The notes beneath the pieces are model-generated. The model was given only the letters and a program-made list of their open reading frames with translations, was not told where the DNA came from and ran no database searches. DNA of 20,849 nt from the NCBI GenBank assembly GCA_003427395.1, contig BFEA01000647.1, positions 711,286 to 732,134 on the forward strand. The letters are read 5' to 3'. Source of the DNA: Chara braunii. Taxonomy: Eukaryota; Streptophyta; Charophyceae; Charales; Characeae. Positions 1 to 10,611 of the stretch are shown here, in pieces (within the stretch, counting starts at the first letter, position 1; every line of letters starts with the position of its first letter). A program made the translations under genes and the position numbers.

Positions 1-2700
1 CTCCTCACCCCGGCCCACCCCAGCACCCCCGCTTGCAAGATCGGCAGAAGATACTGCTTCCCACCAAAGACGAGGTGTTTTGGCTTTATAGGTGCTGGTT
101 TTGTCATTGTTGATACTCACTTCCCTTCGTATTCACTGTTATTGCATTTTAATGAGTTTATTTCATCCTGTAGATGGCAGTGACGCCCCGTTAGCCCTAC
201 ACCGTGTGCAACAATTGTCGCCTCATAGAACGCTACCGAAAAAGGGGGTTCCACTATTGGACATGTGGCGAACACAAGGAATGAGCGACTCGGTTGAGGT
301 CTTCCACGTCAAACTCTAAGCTCTGTAACGAGCGACGCCGAGATCTGATCTGGAAACGGGATCCCACGTGTATTCCTGCGCCCTTTCACTCCTAGAGACA
401 GCCCGTAGCCCACGCGAAAGTACAACGATACCATTTGGCATTTGGATTGAATGGATGTTTGAAAATAGTGCGCGCATGTTCCCTTCCCTCGCGTCAGTGC
501 CCTGATCTCGCTAAACCCGAAACCATGTGGGGGACTTCAGTTTCGCCTTAGTCCCCACACTCAGTTTCCCAAAATCCTTGGCACACCCCATTTTGTTGTT
601 TTCCAGGGCCTTTTCCTTACAACGAACAACTCCGACCAGAAGCCAGGACAAAGCATGAGATTAGAGCGTCACATTCTGACCATCTTGGTGGACATAATTA
701 CATTGTCTGGTTGGCATAGATATAGAGTAAAACCACTAATACTCCCGAGTCATTTTTCTCCCATGTTGAAAATGCCCTGCACACCAAGCGTGGTAGAACC
801 GCATACACAACGTTTTATCCAGTTGGTTGCCATTGTCAACCCTTTGGGTCCGGTAGGTCCAACTTGAAAGCCCTTGTCAATTGGCTGGCGTTGTCAACCA
901 TTATGGTCCTGGCAGCACGTATACAACAAGGACCGCAGCTGATGTGCGACCCAAGTATTGGTGATTTAAACTAAATGTTCATTATCGTTGTCCAGAAAGA
1001 AATTTCAAAATGTCCTCCAGGGTTCATCCAGAACCTACAAAGGCAATTCCCCCACCAAAAATATAATTGCTCATCCAGGTCATCTCGACACAATGGAATT
1101 CACCTAACTTCTAGCACATCCACATTCTTTCCAAGGCACCATCTTCGCCTTTGCAAACCAAGACATGACTTTCTTTCTTGTGGACAAAAACAAATTTCAT
1201 ATCGTAAGGGAATTCCATAAGGGCAAGGACCCCACAATTCTACACGGAGGAAACTTGGGGGCATTATCTTTTTTTTCTCCCTTTAAAAATGGCGGCGGTC
1301 TTGACATATATCCACAGGTGACCGGCCCTTGGTGATTCGAGATTGTTCTGGAAGATATTGTAGATTATATGTCATGATCATGCCTTATTGAACTTCCTTA
1401 TTGAGTTTATGTTGTAACAGCAAGACAATTATGTTAAGGGTTTTTAAGTCTATGGAAGTATCATGACATTGATCATCTCAAGTTTGATAGGCATCGTGAT
1501 TAAGCTATGGATATCAGCTATGATGATACTATTGATTCAGAACTGAACCTGAGCACTTTTTTTATTGGATGTGTATTAGGTGTGTCCCAACCGCCTGCAG
1601 CAAAACGTGAGCAACCACTTTCACATTGCCCGATACTCTCACATTGCTATGGGTTACATGACAACATAAATCGCCCATGCAAGTTACTAGTATTGACTGG
1701 CCATGACAACCATTCCTCCTCAGACCACTGAAAATGATGACAACAGGAATAAAACTCCACATCTACGCGTGACCGCTCATGCGTGATACATAATGAGCTA
1801 GCTATCGGGATACCTAGGGTCATTATCTAGCTTTGGCTAATGTTTGATATCAGGTCAGCATCTCTGTCACAAAAATCTCAACATCAATTATCAAAAAATC
1901 AATCATGTTTTTTTATCCTTACACCAGTCAGGGTTGTAAACCATGTTCAGCAAAATCCAATTTAAACTAAGAAACCAATGTTATACATCATTTCACTATG
2001 GTAGCAAACAAAAGCACACACTGACATGCACCACATCAACAACCATCATGCTACAAACAAGCCTAGCTAGCCGCCCAACATTCAACTCGACCGAAGCACC
2101 TGCAGTCGTTCACCTTTTATGCCAAGTAATTCTAATGATCTTAGTCATACTCCCTCAAGCAGCGAACAACCCGTCAAGACCAACCAACCATTAGTATCAG
2201 ATCTACCACCTCTCCTCGCTATGACTGCCGTATCAAACTCCATGTCTCCCTCATGTTAGTCACCAAGCAGCCAACTCATTCCAGCAACTTGATGTGACAA
2301 TATTTCAATACCCAACAAAACTCTACAGTTCCAAACAAAGAAAAAAATTGAGTTGCAACACATTGACAACGGTTACCATTATACAACTAAGTCGCCCAAC
2401 CTTCAATCTCATGTGACTCTCCACCTGCTATGTCATACTGACTACTTCAAAGTATTACCTTTGTTGATTTCAATCATTCTTACTCAAGGCAGACAAAGAG
2501 CACCCTATCAATGTCATTCAACCATCGATGTCAAACATGTCATCCCTCATTGGTGCAACTTCCCCTTCAAGTTCCAACCCCTCATCTCTCTCATATTAGT
2601 CGATAAGCAATAGTTTTCATCCTCTCAACCAACCCATCCCTAAAATATGGTGTGGTACCACTTCATAACCAAATAAAGATCCACACTTATCTCAGTAGTC
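1..2700. other. Mid-GC intergenic DNA, no recognised gene
   Basis: I see no recognisable gene here. Reading frames are short (under about 90 codons), overlap on both strands and show no known motif. The left 1.9 kb is mixed in composition. From about 1930 to 2650 the plus strand is C- and A-rich with few G, and phrases such as CGCCCAAC-TTCAA and CTCATRTTAGTC recur about 320-370 bases apart (near 2072/2391 and 2251/2589), which suggests an old, degraded tandem duplication. It could be decayed transposon sequence, but no terminal repeats or protein motifs were found. Confidence 0.5.
823..915. repeat. Two diverged 35-bp direct repeats
   Basis: The unit at 823-857 (TTGGTTGCCATTGTCAACC followed by a GGGTCCGGTAGG-like tail) recurs at 881-915 (TTGGCTGGCGTTGTCAACC followed by TGGTCCTGGCAG). 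The spacing is 58 bases. This is a small local duplication inside unassigned DNA, with no known function. Confidence 0.6.
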
Positions 2701-3363
2701 ACCCCCCCCCCCTCCTTCCCCCTGCTCTTTTGCCACCCTACAAACCAATTCCTACGTAACCACAATTTGCAGGGCCATAAATATTGTCATACTATTTTAT
2801 CCAGTATGTCATCTCTCTATCGACCAACCCCAACATATAAGCTCAAATTCACCCAAACATATCCTCTCCCCTTAGGCCAAAAGGGCGGGCATTATATACA
2901 ATCAACCTCTCGTGCTTTTCTTTCACATAATTATTATACCTCAATCATTATGATGTATTGAATGTTTATGTATATTTTTAACCAAACCAATTATAACTTA
3001 GAAATGCTTAAACAAATGTATATTAAATAAACCGATATTTTCCTCACAGATTTATCACTATAAAGACAAAACTTCAAGCGAACTAAACTTGTTTTGCAAA
3101 AAATAAATGAAATCAAACAGACCAAAGTAGATTGATGCTACATACTTCACCAATCAAACAAAGTTATTGGATTTTGAGTAACTAGTACTGATTGTTTATT
3201 ATTTATACGAATAAAGTTTGTCTAAAATTTTACCGAAATTGGTTTAATAACTACGAAAGGTCTTCCTCTCTAATATGAGACGAGGGCGACACATGTGGTG
3301 TACAAGTACCCCCACTTTTCAGCCCCGGATTAACTCCCCCAAAGTTGATAATTGCATTTAAAG

Positions 3364-3453
<90 letters not shown>

Positions 3454-4972
3454 ACCTTATTTTATTTTTGGTAAAAATCTACATGTGCAAAGTTTTATGT
3501 TTGTTGGAGCCTTGGAGATGAATTTTTTCCATCCCTGAAAATCATAAAAATCCTGCAAAACTCACAATATCGAGTTTTGCATAAAAATAAATTTTTGTAT
3601 TGAGTTTTAGGGTCCTTTCATCTTCCCCCCCCCCCCACCCCCCCCACTTTATAGATTTGTTACAAGTAAGGATTAAAAGGTGTGAGTGTAACAATGACCA
3701 TGAAAACACCTTGAAAATTTATGACTTTATTAACCCCTTATCGTTTAACCCCTTACCGATGACACTACCCCTCCATCTCTCTAATACGTTTTACATGCAT
3801 GTGCCCCCACCTCCAACGTAAGTTAAATTCAATTTATAAATTGATATAACTTATAGCTTGACCAAACACATAATATAAGTTGTCATGTCAAATATTAAAA
3901 CTATAGATGAATACAACTTATAATGCATCTTAAATAAAAAATTCATCACAAACAATTATGTATCACACATATATTTCTTACATTCATAGCACTGCACTCC
4001 TCCCTTAGCACGCATTATCATTCGGCTAAGCTCGGACATACTCCAACATATACTTGTACATTGTCATCCTGGCACAAAAACCACTTGAAAATGTATCAAT
4101 TATTTATGAGGAAGAATACCTCATTGGCCGTCTCACAAGCGTCTCTCACGTAACAAGAACCCCCTCATTTCCCCCCCCCTTCTTTCATCCCTTTATTGAT
4201 ATCCAACACATAACCATATTTGCACACGTCTGATGACGAAGAGATTAAACTTGAACAAATATTCGCTAGTGATGTAAATCAGATCATATAATGGATACCC
4301 CCGATTTTCATCCTAAACTTTACTTTGCTATCCTTAGTTGAGGGCGTCGGCGCGATACACCGCAGACAGTAACAACAACCATAATAAACTTCGGAACACC
4401 AAAAAATTTATCATGATGTCCACATAAAAAACGTTGTCTTATTAATCAAACAAATAATACGAGTCTCGCAAGTTTTCAGAGGATCTAAAAAAATAAATGA
4501 TTATTGGTTAAGATGCAATAACAAATATATTTTTTTCTCTTTTTAAACCACAGTTACCTTAAAGCGTCTTATTGACAAGGTGAAGTAGAACTACGTGCCA
4601 AGTTTTCCTCGAAGAACTGATATAACATTTTTTTATTTTATTTTTTGTCGTCGCTAGCCTTTCTCGTCTTCTACCTCTCGCTAGCCTTCAAAGAATGCGG
4701 TATAGGTTACATTTCGAACATAACCCTCCTAACTAAAAGGTAGTGGTCTGATCGAACATTAATTACATAATTTTATTCATAGCCTTGAACATTCTAAACA
4801 AACTATAAATACATATGTAGTTGTTCAAACAAATGCCAACATTTTTCTTCACATATTACTCTCTTAAGTGATATTTCTAACAACAACAAATAGTCAAACT
4901 AAGACAATATTTTCTAATGCGACAAGATAAAAAAAATGTTTTGTAGAATTTCAATACAGAGTTAGCACCTTA
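2701..4972. other. AT-rich intergenic stretch with homopolymer C tracts
   Basis: No gene is visible. The stretch is AT-rich, with stop codons in every frame, and holds several C-runs on the plus strand (about 2702-2712, 3625-3647 and 4170-4178) and a long (TA)n microsatellite annotated separately. Short reading frames here are too biased in composition to support a coding call. Confidence 0.6.
3366..3450. repeat. (TA)n microsatellite, about 42 units
   Basis: An uninterrupted run of alternating T and A of about 85 bases. It is self-complementary, so it can form a cruciform and is liable to assembly length error. Such tracts are common in plant intergenic DNA. Confidence 0.97.
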
Positions 4973-4980
4973 CTCGTGAT

Positions 4981-5619
4981 CTGGGTTGCATGGCGTACAT
5001 GTACGCGGGGTGCGTGTACACTTGTACACGTATTCCTATACGCGACATGGACGTGCGTACACGTACTCCCGTACATGAGAATACGTAAAGAAAAAAAAAA
5101 AATCATCGAAAAAATCTAAAAAAAAATATGTTATGCAAAATAAAATTTAAAAATAATAATAATAAAATATATATATTTTAAAATAGTTTTTAAATTATTA
5201 TGATAATATTATTTTTTTTTAAGTTTCTAATTTCTTACTCGAGTTTGATTGTGAATTCGGGGATGACTCCTTGGCAAAAGTTGTTCGTATCATGTTTCTG
5301 CATAACATATTTGTATAGGAAGTTCGTTTTTATTTTTTCTGTTTTTGTCATTTTTTTTTAATTTTTATTTTAATTTATTTTTTTTTGTGTCTTTGATTTT
5401 TCACTCGACTTTCATACAGAATTTGGCAATGAGTCTTAGGCAAACGTTAAGGTTTTTTATTTTTAAATCAAGATTGGTTGGGAATTCAGGTATGACTCCC
5501 TGGCAAATGTTATTTGTGTCATTATTCTGCACAACATACTATTTTTTCAGATTTTTATTTTTTTTAAATTTACGTACGAGTACGTACGATTTTCGATTCA
5601 TATGCGTACGCCCAACTGG
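4981..5619. mobile_element. Foldback/MITE-like element, copy A (hAT-like?)
   Basis: This element is related to copy B at 10612-11303. The left arm, beginning CTGGGTTGCATGGCGTACAT, is rich in GTAC and CGCG words and matches copy B closely through the GGAATACGTAAA-like end of the arm. The right arm (about 5573-5619) carries ACGTACGA-type words and a GCGTACGCC block, but lacks the outermost 25-30 bp present in copy B, so the right end is eroded or shortened. Between the arms lie poly-T and AT-rich spacers and three modules in the same orientation (about 5233-5314, 5403-5449 and 5466-5550), each centred on a GACTCC-GGCAAA-GTT motif followed in two of them by TCTGCA-AACATA. There is no transposase coding, so it is non-autonomous. 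No exact target-site duplication was found. The hAT assignment rests on copy B and is an inference. Confidence 0.75.
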
Positions 5620-7261
5620 TAATGATGATAACTAGTTAGGTCGGTGTTTTCCATGAATCTAACATTTTGATAACCCATAAAATTATGAAGGAACCGATTG
5701 AAGTATCCTTGTTGTTGCAATTCTTGTCTACAACCCTCCTTAAGTGTTTGAAACCTAAACATTCTTAACGAATTATTTTTATATACGTATATTGCCTCAT
5801 TAGGATGTTGAACTTAATTTTTGGAACAATAACCATTTGAACAAGGAAAAACTTAAAAGTGAGGTGAAAAAATTATAACATAACATAAAAATAATTAACC
5901 TTTCGTGGTTATTCGTTGAAATGCCTCGGAAAAAACTTTGTTTGAAGTATCTCTTAAATCAACAAGGCCTCTAACTTTTTCATTTCGATAGTATCGATAC
6001 TAATTTTTTTTTTCCGGTCTCCACATTCACAACGTTGTTAAGACAAAGCCTATAAAGCGCTACCAACACTTTTGTTCCTTAAACCAGGTGTTTACGCAGT
6101 GTTATCTTAAATATTAGGTGCACACATAATAGTCAGAACGAGTATTAAAAATTTTATTTTTATGGATGTCAAGTGCGGAAAAAAAAAGAATAAAACAATT
6201 TATAACCCTATCTCTATTTTTTCTGCAATCAATGAGTTACTCACAAATTATATAACCCCAACCTAAACGAAAAATCATTTTAAAGCACGATATTTAAGTT
6301 GAATGAAATTTGTTGATATGTGACTCTTTATCCCCACACAGTACACTATACTTTTACAAAAGGTAAAACCAAAAACAAAGATTCGATCAAGCTTAAATAT
6401 AACAAATATGCTCTTTATACCTTCTCAAGTGAGTCAAATTGGTGATTAAAAAAAAAAAGGAAAAAAAAACTTATAAAAGAAAAAAAAAGTTACTGTTTTT
6501 TTTTCTTTTCTTTTCTATTCATAATAAAATTACAATATTCTACGTAGTAATAGGCGTAACCAACATACCTAAACAGTTTCCAACAAGTCATTTAAAATTA
6601 GTATAATAGTGAAAGCTAAGCTAGTAATAGATAAGCAAATTTTTACTTGAAAAACATCATGTATCTTTAATTAATTAAAAAAAAAAAAAAATTATAAAGA
6701 CAAAACCACCCTTCACAAAGTTCGCCGTTTGATAATTTTATACTTATGAAAGGTGTGAAAAATCATATGAAAGAAGATCTCACATTTTTTCACGAATGTC
6801 TTATAAGTAAAAAACAAATAAACTTAACGTGAACAATGTATACCTATTAATTAGCAAGTCATTTTTTTAGCCTCTAACACTTGACCAAATAACTGATTAG
6901 AAAACATTTGATAAAAATGGTATAGCAACTTATGAAACAAGTATTATCTCATCATAATATGAATATATTACTTTACAAAAAACACAAAAGACAATAAACT
7001 ATATTTTCTTATTTCATCCCCGAGGCATACTGATTTCAATGTGACAATAAATAATATGAAGAAAAAAATTCAGGTGACGAAGATTTGAGGTTGGGGCCAA
7101 AATACAATATTACACAACCTCTGCCTAGAGTCACTAAGTGATCGACTCCAAAACAACACATTTAAAGTAGTTATAATGATGGTGCTATAGGATCATAACA
7201 CCCTCAATCATAACTGTTCATTTTTTGATCAATCGTTTTGCACTAAAACTTTGGTAACCAG
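5620..7261. other. AT-rich intergenic stretch, no gene
   Basis: No gene is visible. The DNA is AT-rich with many A and T homopolymers and stops in all frames. The only structured feature is an imperfect hairpin near 6741-6809: a TACTTATGAAAGGTGTGAAAAAT arm, broken by a spacer, faces a diverged inverted copy ending CTTATAAGTA. It could be a small decayed MITE. Confidence 0.55.
6741..6809. repeat. Imperfect inverted repeat (hairpin)
   Basis: The left arm at 6741-6763 starts TACTTATGAAAGG. The right arm at 6783-6809, read on the minus strand, starts TACTTATAAGACATTCGTGA. Both arms share TACTTAT at the tip and GTGAAAAAAT toward the loop, and about 20 bases separate them. Possibly the remnant of a very short foldback element; function unknown. 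Confidence 0.5.
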
Positions 7262-7501
7262 AAATAAGGTATATTATGAAACAATAATCGGTTAATGTTA
7301 TCCTAATAAGTGGGATAATATAATTGACTGTTTCGAATAACTCTCAAACAATCGCCCTAACATAATATGCCTCAAAGAGATACACCTCAATCATGTGTGA
7401 AACACAAAAAAATCTTGAAAATCGTTCAACCCACTTAGATGCGCATTCAAGTGGATGACCCACATAATAACTCTCCAAATAAGGTATGTTATGAAACAAT
7501 A
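7262..7501. repeat. 25-bp direct repeat pair flanking about 190 bp
   Basis: AAATAAGGTATATTATGAAA followed by CAATA at 7262-7286 recurs at 7477-7501 with one substitution (A to G at the twelfth base). The copies lie 215 bases apart and the second ends about 15 bases before the SINE-like head. It may be a local duplication, or a long target duplication left by an older insertion of about 190 bp. The sequence between gives no recognisable element. Confidence 0.8.
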
Positions 7502-7515
7502 CGTTTCAAAGAGTG

Positions 7516-8275
7516 AATGACCCCCGACTTAGTGGTTAGAGCACCGGTTGGAGATGCGCATTGTGATATGAGGTTGCAGATTCAAAATTCTGATGCCTCA
7601 TGCACGTACACTAGTAAGTGTTTTTATAATGCACAAGCCACTTATACATCCCCGTTGGGACGACGCATAGTAAGATTTATACAAACAGTACTTGCGTATC
7701 GCCCAAGGGGTATAAAATTATGATTGTATTATGTTGGATGAGGTCAGTGACATGGCTGCTTGAGCACATGGTCTTAAGGGGTTTGAGCATTGGAGTTTAT
7801 CTTGGCTCCACCATGGTGTCTATCGGTGGTGTTTCATCAAGGCCGGGGTCTGTGGGAATTAGTTGGGATTGTGAATTATTGAGGAACCTTGGGTAGGAAG
7901 GTATCATGCTTAGGAAAGGGAAGGGCGAGACATTGCATCTTAGAGGAAGGGCGGTTAACTGCCCATACAGTCGTCAAGATAAGGAACAAATGAGGGATAT
8001 ACCCCTGCCCGTGCCTGGGTTGTTCTTAACATTAAAATTAAGGTAGTGTATGCATGAAGATTTTCGTGTTAGTTCGATACGTGTTGGCGCAGATCACGAG
8101 TTCCGATTCAAGCATTAATGTAAATTATTGTATCATGGTGTCATTTTGAGATGACTCCCCCTGGATCCTCGCAATTTGTATGACCTCCCAATAAATAATT
8201 GCTATGGAGATCTCATGAGGCCTTACCACCACCCTTTGCTAAACTGTGAACCTTTAAAAAAAAAAAAAAAAAAAA
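7516..8275 (+). mobile_element. SINE-like retroelement insertion with tRNA-like head and poly(A) tail
   Basis: The head has a good match to an RNA polymerase III box A (TTAGTGGTTAGAGCACCGG, about 7529-7547). About 40 bases downstream is a box B-like stretch (GGTTGCAGATTCAAAATTC, about 7572-7590). This is the arrangement of tRNA-derived SINE promoters. The block is clearly more GC-rich than both flanks and ends in a run of 20 A (8256-8275). At about 760 bp it is long for a plant SINE (usually 100-350 bp). A second box B-like stretch (GAGTTCCGATTCAAGC, about 8099-8114) suggests two SINE units or a chimera. I see no reverse transcriptase motifs and no convincing target-site duplication, so the outer limits are approximate. 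Confidence 0.5.
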
Positions 8276-9342
8276 GTAATTTAAAATAAATAAGGTTAAA
8301 AAAAATTATCAAGCGTCGCTTCGGTAATCAAGCAAGATGGATTAAAATATCTTCCTTTACAGAGAGTATGACGTTGTAAACCTCATCAAAATCCTACAAA
8401 CAAAACTAGGTACCACCGAGGTTCGGACATTAGTTGAAACCTGCGGTTTTTTTTTTTTTTTTTTTTTTATGTACACCATGAACAACATAACACAAAGACA
8501 TCCCTATCTACAAACCCTAACAATCAAAAGTGATAACAAAGAATACATTGTTATTGTTAAGGATAAGAATATGAGTTTACACTTACTCAACGATAAAACT
8601 TCAAAGTCACATAGTACTAGAAGAAAATTACGTTAAGAGGTGAAACTTTAAGAGAACATGTTTTCAAGATAAAACGCAATGTGGTGAACCTTTTCACATT
8701 ACAATACTTTGCAGGCAAAGTTTTGAGTATATGAAAAGTAAAAACAAATAACACATTTCATATCGAACCACTTTATTTTCAACTCCTTTGTAAGAGTTAC
8801 ACACTCAATATGAAGAGCGAAACTCTCATACAATAATATATTTTACCGCACGAGTTTTCAATATATGAAAAAGGAAAACAATATAACACATAACGAATTT
8901 CCAATTCGACGACTTCATTTTCACATTCCTTGCACTAACTTTACAGCAAATAAGAATATAATTTTTTTTTAGCACAACACCTTAAAACGAACTTCATCTA
9001 AAAAAAACTTGATCTGAATTAACAACTATCTTCTCAACGATGCCATAATAATTAAATAGTACGCTCACAAATAATGAAAGAGAAATAACATTGGACTCTT
9101 AATACTAACAACCTATCTATATAAGCACCATAAGTTTCAAGAACGATAATGTTGTAAACAACAATCGGAAGCAGCACCATAAGTTTCAATAATGTTAATG
9201 TTAGGAAAAAATCAAAGTTGTAAATCTTACAAACAACAATAAAAAAGTAGAGGTGAGGCTAAACACAAAAAATACAGTATAATTTGTGAAAGTACACAGG
9301 ACAGAGCAAGGAGTGAATTGTGACATAAACAATTGTTGAATG
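8276..9342. other. AT-rich intergenic stretch with small duplications
   Basis: No gene is visible. A run of 18 or more T follows near 8451-8468. Two diverged units of about 80 bp (8719-8795 and 8853-8940) share GTTTT-A-TATATGAAAA and AACACAT phrases and a TTCATTTTCA-like end. A perfect 17-bp repeat (AGCACCATAAGTTTCAA) sits at 9124-9140 and 9173-9189. These are local duplications in non-coding DNA. Confidence 0.55.
8719..8940. repeat. Diverged direct duplication, about 80-bp units
   Basis: Units at 8719-8795 and 8853-8940 share GAGTTTTCAATATATGAAAA-like and AAAACAAT-AACACAT phrases, followed by a TCGA-CACTT-ATTTTCA region. They are clearly related by eye but carry many substitutions and small indels. 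No open frame is conserved between them. Confidence 0.55.
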
Positions 9343-9343
9343 C

Positions 9344-9646
9344 TATCGACATAAAATTAAAAATAAGAGCAATTAATTTTATTTTAAAAATATTAAATCA
9401 AAAATACAAAATGCTGTAATTTTGCAGTCATAAATGAAATTGACCTAAAATTCTCTCAATTATGATGCCAAACACAATATATATATATACTTTTTAAAAT
9501 TTTATATATATCTGAAACAATGATATCGACATAATATTAAAAATAAGAGCAATTGTTTTTTCTCTTAAAAACATTAAATCATAAACACATAATGCACTGA
9601 TTCTTAGGTTCATAAATAAAATTTACCTCAATTATGATACCAAACC
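9344..9646. repeat. Direct duplication, about 125-130-bp units, 180-bp period
   Basis: The unit at 9344-9474 (starting TATCGACATAAAATTAAAAA, continuing TAAGAGCAATT, ending ATTATGATGCCAAAC) recurs at 9524-9646 with the same order of phrases and ends ATTATGATACCAAACC. An AT-repeat spacer lies between. The second unit stops just before element C, so C either inserted at the edge of the duplication or shares its boundary. Confidence 0.8.
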
Positions 9647-9650
9647 TATA

Positions 9651-10005
9651 TTACCAGTTGTGCGATGGCAGGACGTCCTAGGCAGACAATCAGGGGGGTC
9701 CCGGATGTCCGGACCCGGACAATTTAATTTTTAGCAATTAAATGCACGAAAAAACTGAAAAAATATTGGGGGTGACTTTAATTTTATTTTTTATTTTAAA
9801 ATTGACAATGAATTTCAATATCATCCATAGGCAAACGTTGTTCAATTTATGTTTCTGCATAACATAATTTTTCTCATATTTTTTGGAGTACATTTTTTTT
9901 TTTTACCCGTTCGAGCTCGGACAGTCTGCCAGGGGAGGATGTTCGATCGGTTGTCTGAGCGGACAATCCCGGACGGTCAGGGGGGTCCCGGACGTCCGAT
10001 CAGGT
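9651..10005. mobile_element. Foldback/MITE-like element C with GGACGTCC ends
   Basis: A GC-rich left end (TTACCAG, then GGACGTCC) and right end (GGACGTCCGATCAGGT) surround an AT-rich middle. TTACCWG occurs at both termini in inverted orientation. A 19-bp block, CAGGGGGGTCCCGGAYGTCC, occurs near both ends in direct orientation (about 9690-9709 and 9979-9998). The middle (about 9809-9867) carries the same GGCAAACGTTGTT and TGTTTCTGCATAACATA module seen in elements A, B and D. Flanks AACCTATA (9643-9650) and AACCTAGT (10006-10013) agree at six of eight positions and may be a worn 8-bp target-site duplication. There is no coding capacity. Exact limits are inferred. Confidence 0.65.
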
Positions 10006-10013
10006 AACCTAGT

Positions 10014-10603
10014 ACGAAACACTTATTTTTAACATATAAATATATAATTCATATATCTTTGTCCACACTAATGAAACTTGTATGAGATTGTCAAACATTC
10101 AACAAATATTTGATTAGGAAAAGAACGATGTTACGAGTTAACGAATCAACCACTCTATCTGTCAATGAAGCCAAACAACACATAATACAAATCAATAACT
10201 CTCACTAATAAGTTTAAAAATATATCGTATTCTCAGTGATATATTATAAATTCTCAAGTTTTATGGACACAATATTTGATGAAGATAATATTATACATTA
10301 GAAATCATGACAATATTTTATATTAAAAATTATAACAACCGTAAGACAAGACAAGTTGAATATTGAGCACACATTTATCACATTTGAAAAACATATGAAT
10401 GATGTGATTATATTAACTAAAAATTATTGGCATTTTTCATTAAAAAAAATATATATAGAAAGAAGTACCGAATGCATACTCCATATTTTGCATTGTAATG
10501 TCATATAACTTTTCAAAATAATGCATCTTTGATCGTAAAGTTTCAAATTCACAATTTTGTCGGACCATGATATTTATTGACTTTTAATTTTGGTATCATG
10601 ATC
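10014..10603. other. AT-rich intergenic spacer between elements C and B
   Basis: There is no gene and no clear repeat. It is AT-rich with frequent stops in all frames. Confidence 0.6.
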
Positions 10604-10611
10604 ATAAATAC
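10604..10611. repeat. Target-site duplication, left copy (ATAAATAC)
   Basis: This octamer is repeated exactly at 11304-11311 and flanks element B directly. An 8-bp duplication is the length made by hAT-superfamily transposases. Confidence 0.8.

Noticed and set aside
3366-3450. Long AT tract as a replication origin or scaffold attachment site
   Set aside because: It is a simple (TA)n microsatellite; nothing else supports an origin or attachment role.
5345-5635. 96-codon plus-strand frame
   Set aside because: It lies inside foldback element A and is made of poly-T-derived Phe-rich text; the corresponding frame is not kept in element B.
9344-9646. Spaced repeats as a possible CRISPR array
   Set aside because: Only two diverged units of about 130 bp; unit size and number do not fit a CRISPR, and the DNA is eukaryotic.
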